The position numbers and the translations under genes are program-made. A stretch of 64,000 nt of DNA from Ferdinandcohnia sp036965165 (GTDB lineage: Bacteria > Bacillota > Bacilli > Bacillales > Bacillaceae_L). Below the pieces are notes generated by a model that did no database searches, was not told the DNA's origin, and worked only from the letters and a program-made list of their open reading frames with translations. The stretch spans positions 1 through 64,000 of the forward strand of contig NZ_JBALOX010000074.1 in assembly GCF_036965165.1 (NCBI RefSeq), written 5' to 3'. Each line of letters begins with the position of its first letter. Positions within the stretch are counted from its first letter, which is position 1. Below, piece after piece: positions 25,356-33,494 of the stretch.

Positions 25356-26667
25356 CTTCATGCCCCCTTATTTCCTCATCCTTTATATCAACCTTTGACC
25401 AACTTCCATTATACCTGTATGACCAAACCGGTTGAAGTGAAAAAAACTGGGGATTATCTTCATTCTCCATCATCTCATATGCAACCGTCACACTATCAAG
25501 CAGTTCAGGATTAAAATTCGGCAAAGTGGTAATTGTCTCCATTACTTTTTCACCCTTGTGAAGCTTCGTATCATCTAGAGGCATACCAATTTGTAGGTGG
25601 ATTAAGGGATGTTTATATTTCACAATCTCATTATTTTCCCAATGCTGTGTGATATCCGTTAGTCCCCTGCTACTAAAGACCGGAATGTTTTTGACATATA
25701 ATTTAAACACAGTCGTTTGGCTCTCTTTATTCCAGCTAAAAAAGCGATAGTCGTCTGTCCAGCCAACATGTTCATTAACAAAATCGATGCTTGTCTGAAT
25801 TAAATCTGTCGTGTCTGTCTGATTCCCGCTCATTCTCGTTGGATTAAAGAATTCAATATACTTCTTATTGTTATAGACTCTGAGAAGTTTTGTACCATCC
25901 GTATAAACCTCACCTGTTGTGAGCATATCTCTTTTTACAAGGTTTGGATCTGTAAATAAACCATCAATAAAGGTATTTATATTTATCGTATCGATAAAAT
26001 AGTCAAGACGATTTACAAACGTTTCATCTTTTGGTAAAAAGACAGAGTTCGTGTCGGAAAGTTCATATTCGATCTGTTCGGGATATCTTGTCGCCGTTGT
26101 ATAGAAGGTTCCTTTAAAATCCCTCGTAAACCTGCTCTCAATCCGGCCTTCATACACCAAGTTATCTCCTGTTGACACAAAGTACACAATTCCTTCCCCA
26201 CGATCCTCTGAATTCACATCTATTACAATTCGATCAAATGAAATCAAAGAGTGTTCTTTATCATTAATGTTGATAAACGATTTATAAAGCTGCAAAGGAA
26301 ATGGGTCAGGGAAGAATATTTCAACATGTCCATTTCGACTCAAAAAGTTCGCTACCCCATTTTCTTGGACTGTATGTGTAATGTTTTGAACCTCGTGAAC
26401 CTCCCATGGGCTGATCTCTTTCATAACTCGATTTAACTCTGTCTCATTAAAGGTTCCAAAATGTTGACCCTCAATATGATAGAGAATTTTACTTGGTTTA
26501 ATGATTTGAGACGTTTCCTTTGTAAAATTTTCGTTTACTTCATCCATTAAATCATCTGTTGCCAGTTTTTTGTATTCGGGCTGATAGGTCCACAAAGTCC
26601 ACGTCAGAACGATGCTTGAAAGCACCAAGACGATTAATATGGTCGTTTTAATTGATTCATACTTCAT
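25342..26667 (-). CDS. walH: WalK-regulating membrane protein WalH (YycH)
   Basis: This protein of about 441 aa has one N-terminal helix (TTILIVLVLSSIVLTWTLW) and a large extracytoplasmic YycH region. It overlaps walK by 11 bp and walI by 14 bp, which indicates translational coupling. It acts with WalI as a brake or adaptor on WalK in the membrane. ATG 26667 is favoured by AGAGG nine bases upstream. Confidence 0.92.
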   Translation of the reverse strand: MKYESIKTTILIVLVLSSIVLTWTLWTYQPEYKKLATDDLMDEVNENFTKETSQIIKPSKILYHIEGQHFGTFNETELNRVMKEISPWEVHEVQNITHTVQENGVANFLSRNGHVEIFFPDPFPLQLYKSFININDKEHSLISFDRIVIDVNSEDRGEGIVYFVSTGDNLVYEGRIESRFTRDFKGTFYTTATRYPEQIEYELSDTNSVFLPKDETFVNRLDYFIDTININTFIDGLFTDPNLVKRDMLTTGEVYTDGTKLLRVYNNKKYIEFFNPTRMSGNQTDTTDLIQTSIDFVNEHVGWTDDYRFFSWNKESQTTVFKLYVKNIPVFSSRGLTDITQHWENNEIVKYKHPLIHLQIGMPLDDTKLHKGEKVMETITTLPNFNPELLDSVTVAYEMMENEDNPQFFSLQPVWSYRYNGSWSKVDIKDEEIRGHEDGLE

Positions 26668-28492
26668 CCCAATCATCCTCTAGCCCTTCTTGATTTTCAT
26701 CAGTTGGTAGAGTAAAGAAAACAGTTGTTCCAACCCCTTCTTCACTTTCAGCCCAAATTCTACCTCCATGAGCAGCAACCATTTCTTTGGCAATGGCGAG
26801 TCCTAACCCTGTTCCTCCTAATTTACGGGTACGTGCTTTATCTACGCGATAAAAACGGTCAAAAATACGATTAATATTATCTTTAGGAATCCCAACACCC
26901 TGGTCACTTACACTAATCACAATTTGATTATTTGCCTCAACCACTTGGAAGATAACCGTACCTCCCTCTGGTGAGTATTTCAAAGCATTTGAAATGATAT
27001 TATCAAGCACCTGTGTAATCTTGTCCGGATCCATTTCAAGATAAATTGGCTTCTCCGGTAAATTACGTACGAAGGATACATGCTGCTCTTTCGTCATTTC
27101 AAAACGGTCAATAATTCTATGGAAGTATTTAATAAAGTTGATTAAGTCCTTTGTTAATTGGTAGTCCTTGCTATCAAGTTTTGATAGCTTTAGCAAATCA
27201 TTCACGAGTCGAATCATTCGCTCAGTCTCTGTTTGTGTGACATTTAAAAATTGAGGCGCAATTTTTTCGTCTTTCCATGCACCATCTGCTAATGCTTCAA
27301 GATAACTCCGCATTGTCGTTAATGGTGTTCTTAATTCATGTGATACATTCGCAACGAACTCTCTTCGTTCACTTTCAATCTTTTCTTGCTCAGTGACATC
27401 ATATAAAACGGCAATTAACCCATTAATAAAGCCTGACTCCTTCTTAATAACCGAAAAGCTAACCTTAATAATGTATTGCTTTTTATGGGTACTAAAATCA
27501 AGTATTTCCGTATCAATATCATGAACAAGCTGCTCAAACGTATATTGTTCATCTAATCCCAAGATGGATACAATGGATTGATTTAGAACTGTTTCACGTG
27601 AAACATCCAGCATGTTGACTGCGGGCGTATTAATCAAAATAATTCGGCCTTTTTTGTCTGTAGCAATGACCCCATCTGTCATATGTGCCAATACAGAGGA
27701 AAGCTTCCGTCTTTCACCTTCTGTCGTTGCCTGCGCATCCTGAATTTTATTGGATAAATTATTAAAGGTCATCGCTAGTTGACCAATCTCGTCACGGCCA
27801 AATACTTTTACCTTCTTCGAATAATTTCCTCTTCCCAATTCCACAACATGCTTCCTCATCGCAGAAATCGGTCTAGTAATGGTTTGTGCAACAAAGATTC
27901 CTAGTATCGCAGTAATTGCCATCGCAATCCCTGTCCCTGTTACAAAAATATCGTTGATTTCTTTAATGTCATCATAGACATTTTCCATCCTGCCGATTAA
28001 ATAAATAGCACCAATGATGTCTCCATTTGAACGAATCGGGGTTGAGGAAATATATACACGATCAACGGACTTTTCATCTAAACGTACGCCATCCGGATTG
28101 TCACCAAGTAATAACGTACGTTTGACCAAATCATAATTGGCTTTTCGTCCAACAATACCTTGGTTGTACGGATCTGAACTTCCGATCACACGGCTTTTAT
28201 TATTAATTACCTGGATTTCCTGAATATCCTCTGACTCATAGTCTTGTAAAATGTTCCGGATGTCCTTTTCTAAAGTTGAGGGATCCTCCCTCTCCTTCAT
28301 CATTTCCTGCTCCATGCTAAACGATAGCATATTGACGCGTTCATTTAACGATACTTTAAAGTTTTCTACTAATCGCAGCTCCAATTTCCCAATAAAATAT
28401 ACACCGATAATTTGCATCGCAATTAAAATGAGAAGCAAATAAATGAGTGCAAATTTAAAGTGAATGGACTGGAAAAAAGCTAGTCTTTTCAT
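26657..28492 (-). CDS. walK: Essential sensor histidine kinase WalK (YycG)
   Basis: This 611-aa kinase has TM1 (about 9-30), an extracellular PAS-like domain (about 31-180), TM2 (about 183-205), HAMP (205-257) and a cytoplasmic PAS (about 262-370). A HisKA domain with the phospho-His in FVANVSHELRTPLTTM and a HATPase with NALKYSPEGG, DQGVGIP and GGTGLGLAIAKEM follow. It controls cell-wall hydrolase expression with WalR. A perfect parS site lies inside the gene at 27590-27605. It is nine bases downstream of walR. Confidence 0.97.
   Translation of the reverse strand: MKRLAFFQSIHFKFALIYLLLILIAMQIIGVYFIGKLELRLVENFKVSLNERVNMLSFSMEQEMMKEREDPSTLEKDIRNILQDYESEDIQEIQVINNKSRVIGSSDPYNQGIVGRKANYDLVKRTLLLGDNPDGVRLDEKSVDRVYISSTPIRSNGDIIGAIYLIGRMENVYDDIKEINDIFVTGTGIAMAITAILGIFVAQTITRPISAMRKHVVELGRGNYSKKVKVFGRDEIGQLAMTFNNLSNKIQDAQATTEGERRKLSSVLAHMTDGVIATDKKGRIILINTPAVNMLDVSRETVLNQSIVSILGLDEQYTFEQLVHDIDTEILDFSTHKKQYIIKVSFSVIKKESGFINGLIAVLYDVTEQEKIESERREFVANVSHELRTPLTTMRSYLEALADGAWKDEKIAPQFLNVTQTETERMIRLVNDLLKLSKLDSKDYQLTKDLINFIKYFHRIIDRFEMTKEQHVSFVRNLPEKPIYLEMDPDKITQVLDNIISNALKYSPEGGTVIFQVVEANNQIVISVSDQGVGIPKDNINRIFDRFYRVDKARTRKLGGTGLGLAIAKEMVAAHGGRIWAESEEGVGTTVFFTLPTDENQEGLEDDWDEV
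27590..27605. promoter_or_regulatory. parS: parS site inside walK
   Basis: TGTTTCACGTGAAACA is a full 16-bp palindromic match to the parS consensus TGTTNCACGTGAAACA bound by ParB/Spo0J. Confidence 0.92.
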
Positions 28493-28500
28493 TTTTGGAT

Positions 28501-29208
28501 TTACTCCTGATCAGGGTTTCGTAAATAATAGCCCACTCCACGTCTTGTTACAATCCACGTTGGATGACTTGGGCTGTCTTCAATTTTTTCCCGTAAACGA
28601 CGAACGGTTACGTCTACTGTTCGGACATCCCCGAAATAGTCATAGCCCCATACGGTTTGTAATAAATGCTCTCTTGTCATAACCTGGCCAAGGTGCTTGG
28701 CTAAATAATGCAAGAGTTCAAATTCACGATGGGTTAATTCAATCGTTTCACCACGTTTACTTACGACATATGCATCCGGATGGATGACAAGCGAACCTAC
28801 CGTGATTTCACTTGATGTATCCTGGCTAACGGCCTCCGAGATTTGTTGGTGTCTTCGTAGATTTGCTTTTACACGAGCAAGCAGTTCTCTTGTACTAAAT
28901 GGCTTTGTTACATAATCATCTGCGCCAAGCTCGAGTCCTAATACTTTATCAATTTCAGAATCCTTTGCCGTTAACATGACAATTGGCATATCATGTTTCT
29001 TTCGTATCTCACGACATACCTCCATACCGTCTTTATGAGGTAGCATGATATCAAGAAGAATAAGATCAGGGTCCACTTCTTCTACTTTTTCTAATGCTTC
29101 TTTGCCATCATAGGCACAAATCACCTTATATCCTTCTTTTTCAAGATTAAACTGTAATATATCCGCAATTGGTTTCTCATCATCAACTACAAGAATTACT
29201 TTTTCCAT
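28501..29208 (-). CDS. walR: Essential response regulator WalR (YycF)
   Basis: This 235-aa OmpR-type regulator has acid pocket VVDDE, phospho-acceptor Asp in LLDIMLPHKDG, Lys in TKPFSTREL and a C-terminal winged helix ending VTRRGVGYYLRNP. ATG 29208 (MEKVILVVDDEKP) is chosen because AAGGAG lies nine bases upstream, and it gives the usual 235 residues. The gene heads the walRKHIJ operon. It binds TGTWAH-N5-TGTWAH repeats; a good candidate lies at the promoter of the adjacent M23 peptidase gene. Confidence 0.97.
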   Translation of the reverse strand: MEKVILVVDDEKPIADILQFNLEKEGYKVICAYDGKEALEKVEEVDPDLILLDIMLPHKDGMEVCREIRKKHDMPIVMLTAKDSEIDKVLGLELGADDYVTKPFSTRELLARVKANLRRHQQISEAVSQDTSSEITVGSLVIHPDAYVVSKRGETIELTHREFELLHYLAKHLGQVMTREHLLQTVWGYDYFGDVRTVDVTVRRLREKIEDSPSHPTWIVTRRGVGYYLRNPDQE

Positions 29209-29398
29209 TTGCATTTTCTCCTTCACTTTGAAATAAACGCACTTTTAAGAAGTCTCCATATATATAGTTCGAATTGTCCTTATTATTTTGCTCCTTTATC
29301 TCTAACTTTAGCAGAAAAAGGGAGGTATATCATTAAATGTGTTAAAAAAAACAGTGATATAGGCCTTCCGTCCATCCTTCATCATTCTTTATACTTAT

Positions 29399-29430
29399 GA
29401 AAAAACCTTCAGCATCATGCTGAAGGTTTT
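29399..29430 (-). terminator. Terminator of the M23 peptidase gene
   Basis: A perfect AAACCTTCAGCAT / ATGCTGAAGGTTT stem followed by TTTTCATAAG on the minus strand. Confidence 0.85.
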
Positions 29431-29442
29431 GAATCTAATTAT

Positions 29443-30876
29443 TTATAGATAATCTAATGGGTTTTTTAAGGCCCCATTTATATATACTTCAAAATGTAAG
29501 TGAGTTCCTGTAGAGTTACCAGTTGACCCCATTACACCAATTTGTTGACCTTTTGACACGGTTTGTCCAACACTTACATTGATGGAAGACATATGAGCAT
29601 AAACTGTTTTCATTCCATTGTTATGGTTAATCACAATTTTATTGCCAAAACCTCCATCATATCCAGCTTCAACAACTGTTCCGTTATCAGCTGCCTTAAT
29701 CGCATAATTGCTAGGTCTTGCAATATCAATACCTTTATGGAGACTTCCCCATCTATATCCAACATGACTAGAAATATAACCGCCAACTGTTGGCCATGCA
29801 AGCTGACCAGATCCTCTAGAAGGAACAACCTTTGTTCCTTTTTCGATAATCTCTGACACTGGTTCTTTGATGATAACTTCATCAAGCTTATTCGTTTCGG
29901 TTGTCACGCCATTGATCGTTTTATATTCATAGTGAACAGTCTTTTCACCATCTTGACCTTCTTGGGTTACTTTTCTGTCACCTTTAAACATATTTGGATT
30001 ATCATTAATCTTCGTTTCAAACTTAATTGTTTCTTTTTGGTTCTGCTCTTTTTTAACAGCAACTGTTAAAAATGGTTTATATGCTGTTACATTTAACTCT
30101 TGTCCAATTTGAAGCAGAGCATCTGCTGTCATCCCTGGGTTTAACGCTAATAAATCAGCTGTCGCTAATTCATGGGCTACTGCAATCGAACCTAGAACAT
30201 CCCCTTCTTTGACCTGATACTTTTTCTCTTCTAAAGTCCCCTTTTGAAGCAATGTAACAGTATCAACTGGGCTATGAACTTGTTCTGGTGAAATTTTTTC
30301 ATCAGAAGTTGAAACTTTTTCTACAAATGAAACGTCTAATAAACGAGATTGTCCTTCAGCTAATGCTGGTAAAGGTTCTTCAGAGTTTGATCTAGCCTCA
30401 AGCTCCTGCAACTCTTCTTCGTTTACATATTGTAATTTTAGTTGTTTAAGAGCTTCATTTGCATCTTCCTCATTCTTAAGGTATGCAACTGGCTCTCCGT
30501 CAATTATAATAGCCTTTGCTTCTGCTGCAATTTCAAGTTCGATCTCTAGCTTCTTTGCAGCTGTTGTATTATTAAATGTCGGAAGAAAAGCTTGTTCTTC
30601 AATAACGGATACATTATCTGCAACCAAGGATAATCCTTGATACTGATCCTTTAAAGAATTGACCTTCTGATCAATTGCTTTTTCAACGACATTTTTGTTA
30701 TCTACTGTTCCAACTCTTTTGCCATCTATGTATACGTGATACACGGTTTGGATCTTTGTATCGGCTGATACTGTTCCAAATACGAGTGTAGAAAGTGCGA
30801 CAGATGTAATGGCAACTCGTTTAAATAACGTCATGTATGTTCTTGGTGCTTTTTCTTTTTTATTTTGGTTTGACAC
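29443..30876 (-). CDS. Secreted M23 peptidase with LysM and G5 domains
   Basis: This 477-aa exported cell-wall enzyme has a signal region (VAITSVALSTLVFGTVSADT, about 20-39). A helical N-terminal region (40-200) follows, then LysM (about 219-262: YQVKEGDVLGSIAVAHELATADLLALNPGM), G5 (about 268-345) and an M23 endopeptidase domain (365-475). The metal ligands lie in SLHKGIDIA and THLHFEV. It should cut peptidoglycan cross-bridges during growth or act as an autolysin. It is upstream of walR with its own terminator. A sigma-A-like promoter with an overlapping WalR box at 31038-31073 suggests WalR control. Confidence 0.9.
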   Translation of the reverse strand: MSNQNKKEKAPRTYMTLFKRVAITSVALSTLVFGTVSADTKIQTVYHVYIDGKRVGTVDNKNVVEKAIDQKVNSLKDQYQGLSLVADNVSVIEEQAFLPTFNNTTAAKKLEIELEIAAEAKAIIIDGEPVAYLKNEEDANEALKQLKLQYVNEEELQELEARSNSEEPLPALAEGQSRLLDVSFVEKVSTSDEKISPEQVHSPVDTVTLLQKGTLEEKKYQVKEGDVLGSIAVAHELATADLLALNPGMTADALLQIGQELNVTAYKPFLTVAVKKEQNQKETIKFETKINDNPNMFKGDRKVTQEGQDGEKTVHYEYKTINGVTTETNKLDEVIIKEPVSEIIEKGTKVVPSRGSGQLAWPTVGGYISSHVGYRWGSLHKGIDIARPSNYAIKAADNGTVVEAGYDGGFGNKIVINHNNGMKTVYAHMSSINVSVGQTVSKGQQIGVMGSTGNSTGTHLHFEVYINGALKNPLDYL

Positions 30877-30957
30877 GGTCTTTCCTCCCTAAACAAAGGT
30901 TGCTTGTCCGAAATACTCGTTCCTCTCACCCTGTGAGTTGAAAAGCGTTGTCTTACA

Positions 30958-30980
30958 AAATACGCCAAGACGTATTCGAT
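30958..30980. repeat. Fragment of dispersed repeat family 1
   Basis: AAATACGCCAAGACGTATTC and the next bases match the outer end of family-1 copy A (18233-18255) with three differences. No inner arms are seen, so it is a remnant or a chance short palindrome. Confidence 0.4.
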
Positions 30981-31037
30981 AGTTCGACAAATCTCTCTAT
31001 TTTACACTTTACTAATTTACCATAGAATTTGAAAAAA

Positions 31038-31073
31038 AGTATACTAGTTTCCAATATGTAATACAAATGTAGT
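31038..31073 (-). promoter_or_regulatory. Promoter of the M23 gene with WalR-type box
   Basis: On the minus strand a TATACT -10 (31038-31043) lies 17 bp from a TTGTAT -35 (31061-31066). On the plus strand, TGTAAT-ACAAA-TGTAGT at 31057-31073 matches the WalR consensus TGTWAH-N5-TGTWAH in 11 of 12 bases and overlaps the -35. The predicted leader is about 150 nt. Confidence 0.5.
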
Positions 31074-31227
31074 ATTACTGTCATATTTTTACACTAAAAT
31101 TGTTGGATTTTGACATCGACTTAGTTCTTTCCTCTTATAAAACCATGCATTATTTAAGGACTTCTGTCGATTTTCCACATCGAAAGGCACATTTGTAAAA
31201 AATGGCGTAGCTGAAATGGCATAAGAC

Positions 31228-31263
31228 GAAAAAAGACGCATCACATAAGTGACACGTCTTTTT
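31228..31263 (-). terminator. Terminator downstream of dnaB
   Basis: AAAAAGACGTGTCAC / GTGATGCGTCTTTTTT hairpin with a strong U-tract on the minus strand. It sits beyond the family-2 repeat that follows the dnaB stop. Confidence 0.7.
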
Positions 31264-31445
31264 AGTCTAGTTCCAGGCGCCATCGGCTCGAGGCTATAAG
31301 CCAATCGCTTCGGAAGGTAAACTGCACCTTCTGTCAGCGCTCGTCTTATGCTTGACTTGTACAGGAAGTGCTGACATCGACGTTTGCCACAGGACGTAGC
31401 GGTAGTTAGTCGATGTTCCTCATACTGGGCGCCTTGCGCTTTTTT
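31264..31445 (+). repeat. Dispersed repeat family 2, copy b (182 bp)
   Basis: It starts TCTAGTTCCAGGCGCCATCG, has the shared centre CACCTTCTGTCAGCGC, carries an inserted GCCACAGGACGTAGC hairpin and ends GGGCGCCTTGCGCTTTTTT. The ends can pair (AGGCGCC / GGCGCCT). It lies four bases from the dnaB stop. Confidence 0.8.
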
Positions 31446-31449
31446 CGCA

Positions 31450-32814
31450 TTATGCACCTGGTGGCATATCTGTATCATCAAACCTTCGTTCGAGATTGAC
31501 GAATTTATTGTATTCCTTTACGAATGCCAGTGATACTGTTCCAACTGGACCGTTACGTTGCTTAGCAATAATGATCTCAATGATGTTCTTATTCTCTGAT
31601 TCTTTGTCATAATAATCGTCACGGTATAAGAAGGCTACAATATCCGCATCCTGCTCGATACTTCCTGATTCACGAATATCTGACATCATCGGACGCTTGT
31701 CCTGTCTTTGTTCAACTCCACGGGAAAGCTGTGATAAGGCAATAACCGGAACCTTTAATTCACGAGCTAAAGCTTTTAAGGAACGTGAGATTTCAGAAAC
31801 CTCTTGTTGTCGGTTTTCGCCACTTCTACCGCTTCCTTGGATTAACTGAAGGTAATCAATCAGAATCATCCCTAATCCACTTTCCTGCTTAAGTCTACGG
31901 CATTTTGAACGAATCTCATTCACTCGAATACCTGGAGTATCATCAATATATATTCCTGAGTTTGATAAGCTCCCCATTGCCATCGTGAGCTTTCCCCAAT
32001 CCTCAGCTGTTAATGACCCTGTACGTAGGTTTTGAGCGTTGATGTTTCCTTCTGCACAAAGCATCCTCATTACGAGCTGCTCAGCACCCATCTCAAGGCT
32101 AAATATCGCAACATTCTCATCTGTCTTTGTTGCCACGTTTTGTGCAATATTAAGGGCAAAGGCTGTCTTACCAACAGATGGACGGGCTGCCACGATGATT
32201 AAATCATTTCGTTGAAACCCTGCTGTCATTTTGTCCAGTTCAGAAAACCCTGTTGGGATTCCTGTAATATCGCCTACACGATTATTAAGTGTTTCAATAT
32301 TATCATAGGTTTGGACAAGTACATCTTTAATATTTTGGAAAGCACCCGCATTTTTACGGTTCGCTACTTCCATAATATTCTTTTCAGCCTCACCTAAAAG
32401 TGCATCCACTTCATCTTCGCGTGAATAACCATCGGTTGCGATCGTTGTTGCAGTACGAATGAGTCGGCGTAAAATGGACTTTTCTTCAATGATTCTTGCG
32501 TAGTATTCTATATTGGAGGCTGTTGGTACGGATCCTGCCAAATCACTTAAGTAGGAAACTCCACCAATTTCATCTAAAATTTTCGCATCCGCTAACTCCG
32601 AAGTAACCGTAACAAGGTCAACCGGTTCACCTTTATCTGAGAGACTTAGCATCGCGTCAAAGATCTTCTGGTGGGCTGTCCGATAAAAGTCTTCTGGAAT
32701 CAATAATTCTGAAGCAAGAGTTAGCGAGCTCGGTTCTAGAAAAATTGCACCTAAAACGGCTTGCTCCGCCTCTATGTTTTGCGGAGGAATACGATCAGCA
32801 AAAATGTCACTCAA
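31450..32814 (-). CDS. dnaB: Replicative DNA helicase DnaB (B. subtilis DnaC)
   Basis: This 454-aa hexameric helicase is the same length as the B. subtilis protein. The N-terminal domain starts RIPPQNIEAEQAVLGA. The RecA-like C-terminal domain has Walker A ARPSVGKTAF (about 207-216), Walker B ILIDYLQLI and the arginine-rich QLSRGVEQRQDKRP region. It unwinds DNA at both forks and binds primase. It follows rplI; no purA gene lies between it and the wal region, unlike the common Bacillus order. Confidence 0.97.
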   Translation of the reverse strand: MSDIFADRIPPQNIEAEQAVLGAIFLEPSSLTLASELLIPEDFYRTAHQKIFDAMLSLSDKGEPVDLVTVTSELADAKILDEIGGVSYLSDLAGSVPTASNIEYYARIIEEKSILRRLIRTATTIATDGYSREDEVDALLGEAEKNIMEVANRKNAGAFQNIKDVLVQTYDNIETLNNRVGDITGIPTGFSELDKMTAGFQRNDLIIVAARPSVGKTAFALNIAQNVATKTDENVAIFSLEMGAEQLVMRMLCAEGNINAQNLRTGSLTAEDWGKLTMAMGSLSNSGIYIDDTPGIRVNEIRSKCRRLKQESGLGMILIDYLQLIQGSGRSGENRQQEVSEISRSLKALARELKVPVIALSQLSRGVEQRQDKRPMMSDIRESGSIEQDADIVAFLYRDDYYDKESENKNIIEIIIAKQRNGPVGTVSLAFVKEYNKFVNLERRFDDTDMPPGA

Positions 32815-32853
32815 CTATTCTCCACTCCCTTTATTTATATGAATTTATGTTTA

Positions 32854-32918
32854 TTGTCTAGCTCCAGGCACCATCGGCTCTCTGGTCTAAGCCGATAAGC
32901 AGGCACCTTGCGCTTTTC
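32854..32918 (+). repeat. Dispersed repeat family 2, copy c (short form)
   Basis: TGTCTAGCTCCAGGCACCAT ... AAGCCGATAAGCAGGCACCTTGCGCTTTTC. It keeps both ends but lacks the central segment of copies b and f. It lies between dnaB and rplI. Confidence 0.75.
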
Positions 32919-32969
32919 TTAGTCTATTTATCTATTATACTTATTTCGGAATGAAAAAGCTTGTTATAC

Positions 32970-33007
32970 GAAAAAAATGTGGTCTTGTATGATAACAAAA
33001 CCACATT
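32970..33007 (-). terminator. Terminator after rplI
   Basis: AATGTGGTTTTGT / ACAAGACCACATT stem followed by TTTTTTCG on the minus strand. Confidence 0.7.
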
Positions 33008-33047
33008 CTTTATTTTATCTGTTTCCTCTATTCCATTTCAATGGAAA

Positions 33048-33494
33048 TTACTGTTCTTTGACTTGTACCTTCACAGTTGCTGATACTTCTTGATGTAATT
33101 TGACAGGTACATTTGTATAGCCTAACGCTCTAATTCCATCAGGAAGGTCAAATTTACGCTTATCGATTTTGATTCCATGCTTTTTCGTAAGCTCATCGGC
33201 AATTTGCTTACTTGTTACGGAACCGAATAAACGTCCGCCCTCACCCGCTTTTGCTTGCAATTCAACAGTTAGAGTCTCAAGCTTTTCTTTCAATTGCTTT
33301 GACTGCGCTAATTCTTCTGCCGCTTCTTTTGATTCCTTATTTTTCTTTGCTTCTAATGTTTTCATGTTTGCTGGTGTCGCTTCAATAGCGAGGTTTTGCT
33401 TGAGTAGGAAATTGTGTGCATACCCATCAGATACGTTCTTCACTTCTCCCTTTTTTCCTTTACCTTTTACATCTTTTAAGAAAATAACCTTCAT
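33048..33494 (-). CDS. rplI: 50S ribosomal protein L9
   Basis: This 148-aa protein has the conserved N-terminal 23S rRNA-binding domain (MKVIFLKDVKGKGKKGEVKN, GYAHNFLL), a long connecting helix (about 41-75) and a C-terminal domain (GRLFGSVTSKQIADEL). Its ATG overlaps the stop of gdpP by four bases, so the two are translationally coupled. Confidence 0.97.
   Translation of the reverse strand: MKVIFLKDVKGKGKKGEVKNVSDGYAHNFLLKQNLAIEATPANMKTLEAKKNKESKEAAEELAQSKQLKEKLETLTVELQAKAGEGGRLFGSVTSKQIADELTKKHGIKIDKRKFDLPDGIRALGYTNVPVKLHQEVSATVKVQVKEQ

Noticed and set aside
31089..31481. 130-aa frame on the minus strand spanning the end of dnaB
   Set aside because: It reads through a family-2 repeat and a terminator, starts inside dnaB in another frame and has no ribosome site.
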